From DAIPHL01 sp036771375 (GTDB taxonomy: Bacteria; Synergistota; Synergistia; Synergistales; Synergistaceae), in contig DAIPHL010000032.1 of the NCBI GenBank assembly GCA_036771375.1, positions 1 to 16,632 on the forward strand: a stretch of DNA of 16,632 nt, written 5' to 3'. How positions within the stretch are numbered: the stretch's first letter is position 1; each line of letters begins with the position of its first letter. A model generated the notes under the pieces. That model did no database searches. It saw only the letters and a list, made by a program, of their open reading frames with translations, and was not told where the DNA came from. A program made the translations under genes and the position numbers. Positions 7,479 through 14,190 of the stretch are shown here, one piece after another.

Positions 7479-8345
7479 ATGAAAGATTTCAACGAAAGGC
7501 ATCGCCCGGGGCGTGGATCCGCAGGGCGCTCGGGGAGATCCTCTCGTCGGGCGTACGACGATACGGTGTTTGCGATGCCCGAAGGATCCGCAGAGAGCCA
7601 GGGAGATTTGTGCTGGGGGCGAAACCCGGTCATCTCGTTTCTCGAGAATTTTCCGTCGCGGTGCGCAAAGGTCTTGTTGTCCAAGACGATGCAAAGAGCC
7701 GTGTTCGAGAGGATCACGGGACTCTGCAGGGCATCGGCCATCCCGTTTCTTCTCACGGAGCCGCGTGCGATGGACGAGATATTGAAAGGACAAAATCATC
7801 AGGGTGTCGTCGCGGTGGTCCTGCCGTGCGAGTTGCTCAAGATCGAGGAGGTACTGGAGGCCCTTCCTGTCCCTCCGAACCCGGCGTTGGTGGTTTTGCC
7901 GGACCATATTCAGGACCCGCGCAATCTCGGTGCAATGATACGCAGTGCGGAGGCCGCCGGCGCTTCCTGTGTCGCGATTCCTCTCAGGCGTTCGTCCCTT
8001 CCTACGGGGACCGTGCTGAAGACCAGCGCCGGTGCTTCGTCGCGGTTGCCGATCGCCGCCGTGGGCAATGTGGCGAACGCAGTGCGGGTTTTTCAAACGG
8101 CGGGTTTCTGGGCTGTGGGGTTGGATGCCGGAGCAGAGCGCTCCATCTTTTCGGAACCTTTGCCCTCCAGGATCCTGCTCGTCGTGGGAGGCGAAAGCAA
8201 GGGGCTTGCCTCCACGACGCAAAAAGCGTGCGATGAAACGGTTCGTATTCCGATCCGCGGAGGCGTTGGAAGTCTCAACGCAGCGGTCGCGCTGTCGATC
8301 GCCATGTTTGAATGGACGAGGAATCATCTCCTCTGTGAGAATTGA
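7479..8345 (+). CDS. rlmB: 23S rRNA 2'-O-ribose methyltransferase, SpoU/TrmH family (RlmB-like)
   Basis: This is a SPOUT-class, S-adenosylmethionine-dependent RNA 2'-O-methyltransferase. RlmB modifies a guanosine of 23S rRNA in E. coli, but the exact target here is not shown by sequence. I chose the ATG at 7479 (288 aa), which has GAGG 8 nt upstream; an in-frame GTG at 7449 would add 10 residues. The N-terminus to about residue 40 is basic and low in complexity. A substrate-binding region starts at LCWGRNPVISFLEN. The catalytic domain then carries motif 1 (DHIQDPRNLGAMIRSAEAAGA), motif 2 (LLVVGGESKGL) and motif 3 (RIPIRGGVGSLNAAVALSIA), which form the trefoil-knot cofactor site and dimer face. 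It probably shares the uvrBA transcript. The family is certain; the RlmB assignment is likely. Confidence 0.9.
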   Translation: MKDFNERHRPGRGSAGRSGRSSRRAYDDTVFAMPEGSAESQGDLCWGRNPVISFLENFPSRCAKVLLSKTMQRAVFERITGLCRASAIPFLLTEPRAMDEILKGQNHQGVVAVVLPCELLKIEEVLEALPVPPNPALVVLPDHIQDPRNLGAMIRSAEAAGASCVAIPLRRSSLPTGTVLKTSAGASSRLPIAAVGNVANAVRVFQTAGFWAVGLDAGAERSIFSEPLPSRILLVVGGESKGLASTTQKACDETVRIPIRGGVGSLNAAVALSIAMFEWTRNHLLCEN

Positions 8346-8388
8346 ACGAGTGCACCCAAATAACATTATTCATATGGAGTGTTTTTGA

Positions 8389-9594
8389 ATGAAACCACTG
8401 AGCGGCAGAAACTCTGTTTTGATCGTCGACGACACGGACATCAACATCGATATACTGGCCGAAGCGTTGGAGAGCCAATATGACATCAGGACCGCAATGG
8501 ACGGGGAATCGGCGCTCGTCTGCGTGGCCGAGAGCGTTCCCGATATCATACTGCTCGACATCGTGATGCCGGGGATGAGCGGTTTCGATGTCTGCACGAG
8601 ATTGAAATCCGATCCAGCAACGGCGGATGTCCCAATCATCTTCCTCACGGCCATGACGGACATAAACGACAAAGTCAAGGGTTTTGAAATGGGCGCCGTC
8701 GACTATATGGTGAAGCCTTTTGCGATCCTGGAGGTGCAGGCACGCTTGAATCTGCATCTTTCCCTTCTCAATGCGAAGAAGGCGCTGAAGGCACAAAATG
8801 AGCTCCTCGAGGTCAAGGTACAGGAACGGACACAGGAGCTCGCCGCCACACAGGACGTCATTGTCGAGGCGATGGCGAGCCTTGCGGAGACGAGAGACCC
8901 CGAGACCGGAGATCACGTCATGCGGACGAGATACTATGTTCAGGCTCTGGCGGAGAAATTGAAGAACCATACGAGATTTGTCGCCTACCTGAGTGCGGTG
9001 ACTCCGGCCGAGCTCGGCCGGGCCGCCATCCTTCACGATATCGGCAAGGTGGGTGTTCCCGACGGTATTCTTCTGAAACCGGGCAGATTGACGCCGGAGG
9101 AGTACAATGAGATTAAAAAACACGCCACGTATGGACACGAAATATTGAAAAAACTCATCAAGCGCTTGCCGAAGAACACTTTTCTTCGATTTGCCGACGA
9201 CATCGCCTGGGGCCATCATGAAAAATGGGACGGAGCGGGGTATCCTCGTGGGCTCAAAGGAGACGAAATCCCGCTCCCGGCGAGGTTGATGGCGATCGCC
9301 GATGTCTACGATGCTCTGATCAGTCCGCGCGTTTACAAACCCGCGATGAGCCACGAGGAGACGGTCGAGTATATCGTGAAGTCGAGCGGAACGCACTTCG
9401 ATCCCGACGTAGTCAAGGCGTTCTTCGAGATCAACGAGACGTTCCGCTATATAGCGAGCGAGTTGACCGGAGAGACCATCGGGAGTACATTCATTTTGGA
9501 GGACGTCCTCGGTCCGTGCATGAAAATGGCCGGTTTAGGGGGGAGCCTGCCCGGGAAAGGCGACATCGATTTCGGCAAGTGTCGTTTGCAATAA
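8389..9594 (+). CDS. Response regulator with HD-GYP output domain
   Basis: This is a two-domain signalling protein of the RpfG type: phosphorylation of the receiver domain would control cyclic di-GMP hydrolysis. The ATG at 8389 has GGAG 9 nt upstream; length is 401 aa. The receiver domain (about 8-125) has the acidic pair Asp14-Asp15, phosphoacceptor Asp57 (LLDIVMPG), Thr88 and Lys109. A helical, probably coiled-coil linker runs about 126-160. The HD-GYP domain (about 160-350) keeps the ligands: His176, His216-Asp217 (LHDIGK), His245, His276-His277-Glu with DGAGYP (GYP 284-286), and ADVYDAL. It should be catalytically competent, unlike the HD-GYP protein at 1231-2421. No sensor kinase gene is next to it. 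It follows rlmB by 43 bp; a weak promoter (TTGAAC, 16 bp, CATTAT) may lie in that gap. The -35 of the next promoter overlaps its stop codon. Confidence 0.93.
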   Translation: MKPLSGRNSVLIVDDTDINIDILAEALESQYDIRTAMDGESALVCVAESVPDIILLDIVMPGMSGFDVCTRLKSDPATADVPIIFLTAMTDINDKVKGFEMGAVDYMVKPFAILEVQARLNLHLSLLNAKKALKAQNELLEVKVQERTQELAATQDVIVEAMASLAETRDPETGDHVMRTRYYVQALAEKLKNHTRFVAYLSAVTPAELGRAAILHDIGKVGVPDGILLKPGRLTPEEYNEIKKHATYGHEILKKLIKRLPKNTFLRFADDIAWGHHEKWDGAGYPRGLKGDEIPLPARLMAIADVYDALISPRVYKPAMSHEETVEYIVKSSGTHFDPDVVKAFFEINETFRYIASELTGETIGSTFILEDVLGPCMKMAGLGGSLPGKGDIDFGKCRLQ

Positions 9595-9613
9595 TTGACG
9601 AACGTGGTATACT
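9586..9613 (+). promoter_or_regulatory. Extended -10 promoter of the infC operon
   Basis: TTGCAA (9586-9591) and TATACT (9608-9613) are separated by 16 bp, and TGG directly precedes the -10, giving the extended -10 form TGnTATACT. The -35 overlaps the TAA of the preceding gene. Transcription would start near 9620, leaving a leader of about 146 nt before infC. Confidence 0.65.
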
Positions 9614-9698
9614 TCCCTGGTTGAACGAAAGAAGAGGATGCGCCTCTCACCCGCCGACGTACGTTGTCGGGTAGCCGAACGAACCGATGGATCGTGTG

Positions 9699-9736
9699 GA
9701 GGCCGGGCGCGCCGTGTGTCCCGGCTTCTTTGTATT
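9699..9736 (+). terminator. Intrinsic terminator in the infC leader (attenuator)
   Basis: GAGGCCGGG (9699-9707) pairs with CCCGGCTTC (9720-9728) over 9 bp with one G-U pair and a 12-nt loop, followed by TTTGTATT. The stem is GC-rich; the U tract is interrupted. It ends about 30 nt before the infC start, so it would stop transcription before the operon unless disrupted. Confidence 0.55.
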
Positions 9737-9750
9737 CTCGAAAAGACAAC

Positions 9751-9757
9751 AGGAGGT
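9751..9757 (+). promoter_or_regulatory. Ribosome binding site that fixes the AUU start of infC
   Basis: AGGAGGT, a near-perfect anti-SD match, ends 8 nt before the ATT at 9766. No ATG, GTG or TTG lies in frame at a usable distance, so this site selects ATT as the initiator. Confidence 0.8.
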
Positions 9758-9765
9758 GGTTAACC

Positions 9766-10398
9766 ATTAGCAGTACCAATGCCGTTAACAAAGACGACGA
9801 GCCACGCATCAACGAGGAGATCAGGGCGAGCCAGGTTCTCCTGATCGATGACCGGGGAAACAAGCTGGGCATCGTTCCCATTGCGGAGGCATTGCGGTTT
9901 TCGGATGAGAAGGATCTCGATTTGGTGGAGGTGGCGCCACAGGCAAATCCTCCGGTCTGCCGGATCCTCGATTATGGGAAATACCGCTTTCAGCAGCAGA
10001 AAAGAGACAAGGACGCGAAGAAAAAACAGAAGAACCAGGCCGTCAAGGAGATGAAGATGCGTCCCAAGATCGATCAACACGACTATGATTTTAAGGTCAG
10101 GGCGATCAAGAATTTCCTCTCCGAGGGACATCGGGTCAAGGTTTCGATCTTTTTCAGGGGAAGAGAGATGGCTTTCCTGGATAGGGGACGAGAGGTCTTG
10201 AACCGCGTCATGACGGATATCGCATCTTTGGGTAAGGTGGAAACGGAGCCCAAGATGGAGGGGTCCTACATGCGGATGATGGTGAGCCCGATTTCGGGGC
10301 AGTCTCCGGCCGTAAAACCTTCGGACAAAAACAGGGATAAGCCGAGGTCGCCGCGGGAGAACAAAGAGGCGAAAGAGGCACAGGACGAAAAACAGTAA
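9766..10398 (+). CDS. infC: Translation initiation factor IF-3, AUU start
   Basis: IF3 binds the 30S subunit, prevents premature 50S joining and checks start codon-initiator tRNA pairing. I place the start at ATT (9766), where AGGAGGT has 8-nt spacing and the protein begins (M)SSTNAVNKDDEPRINEEIR; the ERI/PRINEEIR region is the usual IF3 N-terminus. The N-domain is about 12-80 (NKLGIVPIAEAL, VEVAPQANPPVCRILDYGKY). A lysine-rich linker at about 78-98 (KRDKDAKKKQKNQAVKEMK) leads to a C-domain at 99-176 (RPKIDQHDYDFKVRAIKNFL, VKVSIFFRGREMAF). Length is 210 aa, against about 175-180 in B. subtilis and E. coli; the excess is a charged Lys/Glu/Arg tail from about 177. AUU is the E. coli infC start codon too, where it allows IF3 to repress its own synthesis. 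It is first in an operon with rpmI and rplT. Confidence 0.96.
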   Translation: MSSTNAVNKDDEPRINEEIRASQVLLIDDRGNKLGIVPIAEALRFSDEKDLDLVEVAPQANPPVCRILDYGKYRFQQQKRDKDAKKKQKNQAVKEMKMRPKIDQHDYDFKVRAIKNFLSEGHRVKVSIFFRGREMAFLDRGREVLNRVMTDIASLGKVETEPKMEGSYMRMMVSPISGQSPAVKPSDKNRDKPRSPRENKEAKEAQDEKQ

Positions 10399-10432
10399 AT
10401 ACGTTTCGTAGCCATATGTAGGAGGAATTGTC

Positions 10433-10630
10433 ATGCCAAAGATGAAAACTCATTCCGGGACGAAAAAGCGTTTCCGCCTGACTGGATCGGGCAAGGTCGC
10501 GTATCAGAAGAGCGGTCGCCGTCATATTCTCGTGAACAAAGCCGAACGGCGCATGCGCAGGCTGCGCAAGAAGGGGATCGTCTCTCCGGCTTTCGAAGCG
10601 CGTATCAAGGCCGTGCTTCCGTACGCCTAG
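10433..10630 (+). CDS. rpmI: 50S ribosomal protein bL35
   Basis: bL35 is a small basic protein of the large ribosomal subunit. The 65-residue product is full length and shows the family pattern MPKMKTHSGTKKRFRLTGSGKV at the N-terminus and a basic middle (GRRHILVNKAERRMRRLRK). The ATG at 10433 has GGAGG 7 nt upstream. It lies 34 bp after infC and 52 bp before rplT, the standard infC-rpmI-rplT order. In E. coli, L20 binding near rpmI represses translation of both ribosomal genes; I did not identify such a site here. Confidence 0.97.
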   Translation: MPKMKTHSGTKKRFRLTGSGKVAYQKSGRRHILVNKAERRMRRLRKKGIVSPAFEARIKAVLPYA

Positions 10631-10682
10631 TTTTCGGAATGTGTCGTTTTCGACCGTGATTTGTTTCAAGGAGTGATCGCAT

Positions 10683-11039
10683 ATGCGTGTGAAAGGTTCG
10701 AGCGCGAGCAGAAGAAAGCTCAAGAAGCTGTTTTCGATAACAAAAGGCTATTGGGGCCGTAAAAAAAATGTGTACCGGAGGGCGAGGGAGGCGTATCTGC
10801 AATCCCTTACCCGTATGTATCATGATCGCAAGCGGAAAAAAAGAGATTTTCGCCGTCTTTGGATTATGCGGATCAATGCGGCCGCACGGGCGAACGGGAT
10901 GCAGTACAGTGCCTTTATAAATGGGCTCAAAAAAGCGAACATTCTGATCAATCGCAAGATGCTGGCGGATATCGCCGTGCATGACGCGGCCGCTTTCACA
11001 CAGCTCGTGACGAAGGCTCGCGAGGCACTGGCCGCTTAG
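10683..11039 (+). CDS. rplT: 50S ribosomal protein bL20
   Basis: bL20 is an early 23S rRNA-binding assembly protein and the known feedback regulator of this operon in E. coli and Bacillus. The 118-aa length is typical. Family features are the basic N-terminal helix (SRRKLKKLFSITKGYWGRKKN), RAREAYLQSLTRMYHDRKRKKRDFRRLWIMRINAAARANG, and the C-terminal globular domain from about 60 (YSAFINGLKKANILINRKMLADIA) that makes the regulatory RNA contact in studied species. The ATG at 10683 has AAGGAG 9 nt upstream. A short 4-bp hairpin with a TTTT loop (GTCG/CGAC) lies in the rpmI-rplT gap, too weak to act as a terminator. ktrB begins only 14 bp downstream. Confidence 0.97.
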   Translation: MRVKGSSASRRKLKKLFSITKGYWGRKKNVYRRAREAYLQSLTRMYHDRKRKKRDFRRLWIMRINAAARANGMQYSAFINGLKKANILINRKMLADIAVHDAAAFTQLVTKAREALAA

Positions 11040-11053
11040 AACGGGAAGCCAGC

Positions 11054-12379
11054 TTGAGGACGTACAGCTCTCTTGGAATAGAAAAATATATCACACTGGG
11101 GTTCCTGTCGCTGATTTTGACAGGAACCTTCTTCTTATGGCTCTTCAATCTCCTCTTTGCCTCTTCGATCACCTTGCTCGATGCTTTGTTCCTGTCGACT
11201 TCGGCGGTATGCGTAACCGGTCTTTCCCCCTTTGACATCGGTACGGTACTCTCCGTTCCCTCTCAACTTGTACTCCTGACCCTCGTACAGTTGGGGGGGG
11301 TCGGCATCATGACCGCCACGACGGCACTCATGCTTGCGATGGGTCGTCGGATTCACTTTCGGGAAAGGCTCTTTTTGGCGGGTGGTTTGGGCGTTTCCTC
11401 GCCTCAGGGGGTTGTCCGGCTGCTGCACCAGGTGCTCGTTTATACCCTTTCCTTCGAGGCGATCGGTACTTTTCTTCTTTTCGTCGGTTTTATCGGTGAA
11501 GGCATGCCTTTGCACACGGCATTCTACAACGCGTTCTTTCATTCCATCAGTGCGTTTTGCAACGCGGGTTTTTCGCTTTTCCCGGACAATCTGCAGTCCT
11601 ATTCTCTTTCGATACTCCTCCCCGGAACGATCATGTTGCTGATCGTATCGGGAGGGATCGGTTTTCCCGTAATGGTGGAGATTGTGGACTATCAAAGAGG
11701 TGTTCGACCCTTTTTCTCTCCCTATGCCAAAATCGTCCTGACGGCGACGTCTCTTCTCGTCGTCATGGGAGCGGTGGTGATCACCCTATCGGAGTGGCAC
11801 AACGCCTTTTCGGCTCTCCCGTACTGGGCGAGGTTCTGGAATGCGCTTTTTGGCAGCGTGACATCGAGAACTGCGGGTTTCGACACGGTGAGCATCTCCA
11901 CATGGTCCACGGAGGGACTCATCGCCCTGGGTTTGTTCATGTTGATCGGCGCCTCTCCTTCCTCCACGGGGGGAGGACTCAAGACGACGACCTTCACGGT
12001 TTTGCTGTGGTCGGCGTGGAAGGAATTGAAGCAGGAAGACGACGTAAACATATGGGGGAGGCAGATCGCGTCCCGGACAATTCGAAGGGCTCTTGCCATG
12101 GCGTTTCTTTATCTTTTCACCCTGTTTTTCGGCTCCTCCCTGCTGTCGATCCTGGAAGAGCAACCTTTTTTCTCATTGGTTTTCGAGGCCGTCTCCGCGC
12201 TCGGTACGGTGGGCCTCTCTACGGGGATCACCTTCGATCTCTCGAGTGCAGGGAAAATGGTGATAATATTGTTGATGTATTGGGGCAGGGTGGGCTTGCT
12301 TACGTTTTCATACTCGGTCGTACCGCAGGAAAAGTATGCCAAGGTGTATCTGCCCGAGACCCACATCCCGATCGGTTAG
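11054..12379 (+). CDS. ktrB: Potassium uptake channel subunit, TrkH/KtrB family
   Basis: This is the membrane subunit of a Trk/Ktr-type potassium uptake system: about eight transmembrane helices in four pseudo-repeats, each with a pore loop. The four filter segments are all visible with their glycines: CVTGLS (Gly56), FCNAGF (Gly172), SRTAGF (Gly275) and LGTVGLS (Gly387). The segment ASPSSTGGGLKTTT (about 300-313) is also typical. Its 441-aa length fits KtrB better than longer TrkH proteins, and the adjacent KtrA-like regulator agrees. The start is TTG at 11054, with a weak GGGAAG upstream; the N-terminus (MRTYSSLGIEKYITLGFL) looks right, but the start is the least certain part. The gene sits 14 bp after rplT with no terminator between, so it probably shares the ribosomal transcript. 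K+ or mixed K+/Na+ selectivity cannot be told from the sequence. Confidence 0.92.
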   Translation: MRTYSSLGIEKYITLGFLSLILTGTFFLWLFNLLFASSITLLDALFLSTSAVCVTGLSPFDIGTVLSVPSQLVLLTLVQLGGVGIMTATTALMLAMGRRIHFRERLFLAGGLGVSSPQGVVRLLHQVLVYTLSFEAIGTFLLFVGFIGEGMPLHTAFYNAFFHSISAFCNAGFSLFPDNLQSYSLSILLPGTIMLLIVSGGIGFPVMVEIVDYQRGVRPFFSPYAKIVLTATSLLVVMGAVVITLSEWHNAFSALPYWARFWNALFGSVTSRTAGFDTVSISTWSTEGLIALGLFMLIGASPSSTGGGLKTTTFTVLLWSAWKELKQEDDVNIWGRQIASRTIRRALAMAFLYLFTLFFGSSLLSILEEQPFFSLVFEAVSALGTVGLSTGITFDLSSAGKMVIILLMYWGRVGLLTFSYSVVPQEKYAKVYLPETHIPIG

Positions 12380-12414
12380 AATTCGTGCCCTCTGCTGCGA
12401 AGGGAGATGTGGTT

Positions 12415-13116
12415 TTGACAAACGACACACAAAGACATACCTATCTTGTCGTCGGGTTGGGTCGATTTGGGACGTCCCTCTGTGAACGTCTCAACGAGAT
12501 GGGAGCGCATGTGATCGCTGTGGACAAGGTCAGGGCCAGGGTGGAGGAGCTCTCCGACAGGCTGGAGTATGTCGCCCAGCTCGATGCGACGGACGAAGCC
12601 TCGCTCGTGAAGGTCGGTGCGAAGGATGTGGATACCGCGATCGTCTGTCTGGGCGAGAGGACCGAGGATTCAATTCTTGTCACGGCGATCCTGAAGGATA
12701 TTGGCGTGCCGAGAATCGTCGCGCGAGCCAACGATGATCTGCAGGCGAGGATTCTCGGCAAGATCGGGGCCCATCAGATCGTCTCTCCCGAGAGCGATAT
12801 GGGACGTCGAACGGCCGATCTGCTGGAAAATCCCTGGATGGCCCACTTCACGGACTTTGGAGAGGACGACCTGATGACCGGTAAGATAACGGCACAGGGG
12901 GAGATGGTCGGCAAAAGCCTCAAGGAGCTGTCGTTGCCCGGTAAATATGGGACGACGATCACCGTGGTGGAGCGAAGGTCCAGGAGATTGATGCCGAATG
13001 CCGAGCTGGTCATACAGGAGGGCGACGCCATATGGCTCTTCGGGGCGAAGGAGAGCCTCATGACTTTGTTGAAACACATGGGCGCGGACGAGGTCTGTAG
13101 GGAGGAATCCGAATGA
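12415..13116 (+). CDS. ktrA: Potassium uptake regulatory subunit, KtrA/TrkA family (RCK domain)
   Basis: This is the cytoplasmic RCK-domain protein that forms a ring under the KtrB channel and gates it in response to bound nucleotides. The start is TTG at 12415, with AGGGAG 8 nt upstream; the frame stays open far upstream, but that part is a shadow of ktrB. The product has 233 aa. The N-terminal RCK domain (about 8-130) is a Rossmann fold with the nucleotide loop VVGLGRFGTSL (Gly14, Gly16, Gly19), an acidic residue at the end of strand 2 (VIAVDK), and LDATDEASL. A C-terminal TrkA_C domain (about 145-225) contains LSLPGKYGTTITVVERR and EGDAIWLFG. It has one RCK unit, as in KtrA, rather than two as in E. 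coli TrkA. Its stop codon overlaps the pheS start (ATGA), implying coupled translation. Confidence 0.93.
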   Translation: MTNDTQRHTYLVVGLGRFGTSLCERLNEMGAHVIAVDKVRARVEELSDRLEYVAQLDATDEASLVKVGAKDVDTAIVCLGERTEDSILVTAILKDIGVPRIVARANDDLQARILGKIGAHQIVSPESDMGRRTADLLENPWMAHFTDFGEDDLMTGKITAQGEMVGKSLKELSLPGKYGTTITVVERRSRRLMPNAELVIQEGDAIWLFGAKESLMTLLKHMGADEVCREESE

Positions 13117-14150
13117 GGGAAAGACTGTCTCAATTGCGTAAAAGCGGTGAGGAAGAGATTTCATCGGCCGCGAGTATATCCGATCTGCAGAGGGTCAAAG
13201 GCGCTTTGATCGGGAAAAAGGGAGTCCTGAGCGATCTTTTGCGGGAGGTTCCGACCCTGGATGCATCGCTTCGCCCGGAGATGGGTAGGGCGGCGAACGA
13301 ACTGAAGGAGTTCTTTTCCTCTCTCATCGAGGAGAAGGAAGAGTCTCTGCGCCTCGCCGCCTCGGCCGTTTCACGCGACTTCGACCTGACCCTTCCCGGG
13401 ATTTCTCCGTTGGACGGTGCGCTGCATCCGATCACGCAGATGTGCTACGATCTGAACGACGTATTCCTGTCCCTGGGGTTTGAAATCTTTTCCGAGGATG
13501 AGATCACGAGCGAGCTTTACGCTTTCGACAACCTCAACTTTCCGCCGGAGCACCCTGCCCGTGAGAGCATGGATACCTACTGGCTCTTTGGGCACGATGA
13601 GGAAAGGAGCGGGAAGAGGCTCTGTCTCCGCCCTCATCTGACCGGAGCGAGCGTCCGATATATGCAGACGCACGAACCACCCTTTCGTTTCGTATATCCT
13701 GGAAGAGTGTACAGGAACGAGAACACGGACGCACGGCACGAGAGGGCGTTCTTTCAGTACGAAGCCCTGATTGTGGACAGGGACTTTCCCTTTACCGCCG
13801 GAAAGATCATGGTCAAGAGCATTCTCGACAAGGTTTTCGGAAAAGACGTTTCGGTCAGGATGCGGGCGGGGTTTTTCCCCTTCGTGGAGCCCGGTTTTGA
13901 AATCGACATGGAGTGCCTCGTCTGCGAGGGAGCCGGGTGTAGCGTCTGTAAAAATGTCGGGTGGATCGAGATTATGCCTGGTGGAATGCCGCATCCGAAC
14001 GTTTTGCGAGCCGGGGGATTGGATCCCGCGGAGTACACCGGTTTTTACGTCAACATAGGACTCGATCGTCTCGTGATGATGCGGTACGGAGTGGATGACG
14101 TCAGGCTTTTTCACAGCGCCGACCTTCGTTTTTTGCGTCTTTTCAAGTAG
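13113..14150 (+). CDS. pheS: Phenylalanine--tRNA ligase alpha subunit, with variant motifs
   Basis: PheS is the catalytic class II subunit of the alpha2-beta2 phenylalanyl-tRNA synthetase, which charges tRNA-Phe. The ATG at 13113 overlaps the ktrA stop and has GGAGG 7 nt upstream; 345 aa is normal. An N-terminal coiled-coil (about 1-90) precedes the catalytic core, which starts at LHPITQM. Conserved features are NFPPEHPAR, GRVYRNENTDARHE (motif 2), a Cys4 ribbon (Cys268, 271, 276, 279), MPHPNVL and the C-terminal DLRFLRLF. Several positions depart from the E. coli/B. subtilis pattern. The HTS(P/G)VQ segment reads HLTGAS (175-180), the FHQxEG segment reads FFQYEA (213-218), and the motif 3 GMGxER reads NIGLDR (314-319). 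Gln215, Glu217 and Arg319 are kept, so it should be active. Identification is confident; the lineage is unusual. Confidence 0.95.
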   Translation: MRERLSQLRKSGEEEISSAASISDLQRVKGALIGKKGVLSDLLREVPTLDASLRPEMGRAANELKEFFSSLIEEKEESLRLAASAVSRDFDLTLPGISPLDGALHPITQMCYDLNDVFLSLGFEIFSEDEITSELYAFDNLNFPPEHPARESMDTYWLFGHDEERSGKRLCLRPHLTGASVRYMQTHEPPFRFVYPGRVYRNENTDARHERAFFQYEALIVDRDFPFTAGKIMVKSILDKVFGKDVSVRMRAGFFPFVEPGFEIDMECLVCEGAGCSVCKNVGWIEIMPGGMPHPNVLRAGGLDPAEYTGFYVNIGLDRLVMMRYGVDDVRLFHSADLRFLRLFK

Positions 14151-14190
14151 TTTTGTCGGCTGAAACGATGGATACACGGGGGAGAGAACA

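Larger units (their letters stand above)
9620..9765 (+). promoter_or_regulatory. Structured infC leader RNA, likely attenuator (L20-leader-like in position)
   Basis: This untranslated leader holds several possible helices. Hairpin A is AGAGG/CCTCT (9633-9637 with 9643-9647). Hairpin B is CCGAC/GTCGG (9654-9658 with 9666-9670). A third helix is the terminator stem at 9699-9728. In addition, GCCTCTCAC (9642-9650) can pair with GTGTGGAGGC (9694-9703), allowing one G-U pair and one bulged base. That pairing excludes both hairpin A and the base of the terminator, as an antiterminator would. Leaders before infC are known to respond to ribosomal protein L20 in Bacillus and its relatives. L20 sensing here is inference from position, since rplT is two genes downstream. 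Confidence 0.5.

Noticed and set aside
7179..8366. 395-codon frame antisense to uvrA and rlmB
   Set aside because: It crosses two well-supported genes and has no recognisable motifs.
8275..9396. 373-codon frame antisense to the response regulator
   Set aside because: It is a shadow of a gene with complete REC and HD-GYP motifs.
9595..9613. TTGACG as the -35 for the infC promoter
   Set aside because: It lies only 7 bp from the TATACT hexamer. TTGCAA at 9586 gives a normal 16-bp spacing.
10640..10655. GTCG-TTTT-CGAC hairpin between rpmI and rplT as a terminator or L20 operator
   Set aside because: The stem is only 4 bp, no T tract follows, and it lacks the size of known L20 translational operators.
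11557..12414. Upstream extension of the ktrA frame
   Set aside because: This part is out of frame inside ktrB and lacks domain similarity. The SD-supported TTG at 12415 fits the RCK-domain N-terminus.
14151..14190. pheM-like leader or attenuator between pheS and pheT
   Set aside because: The 40-bp gap contains an SD but no Phe-rich frame and no clear hairpin.
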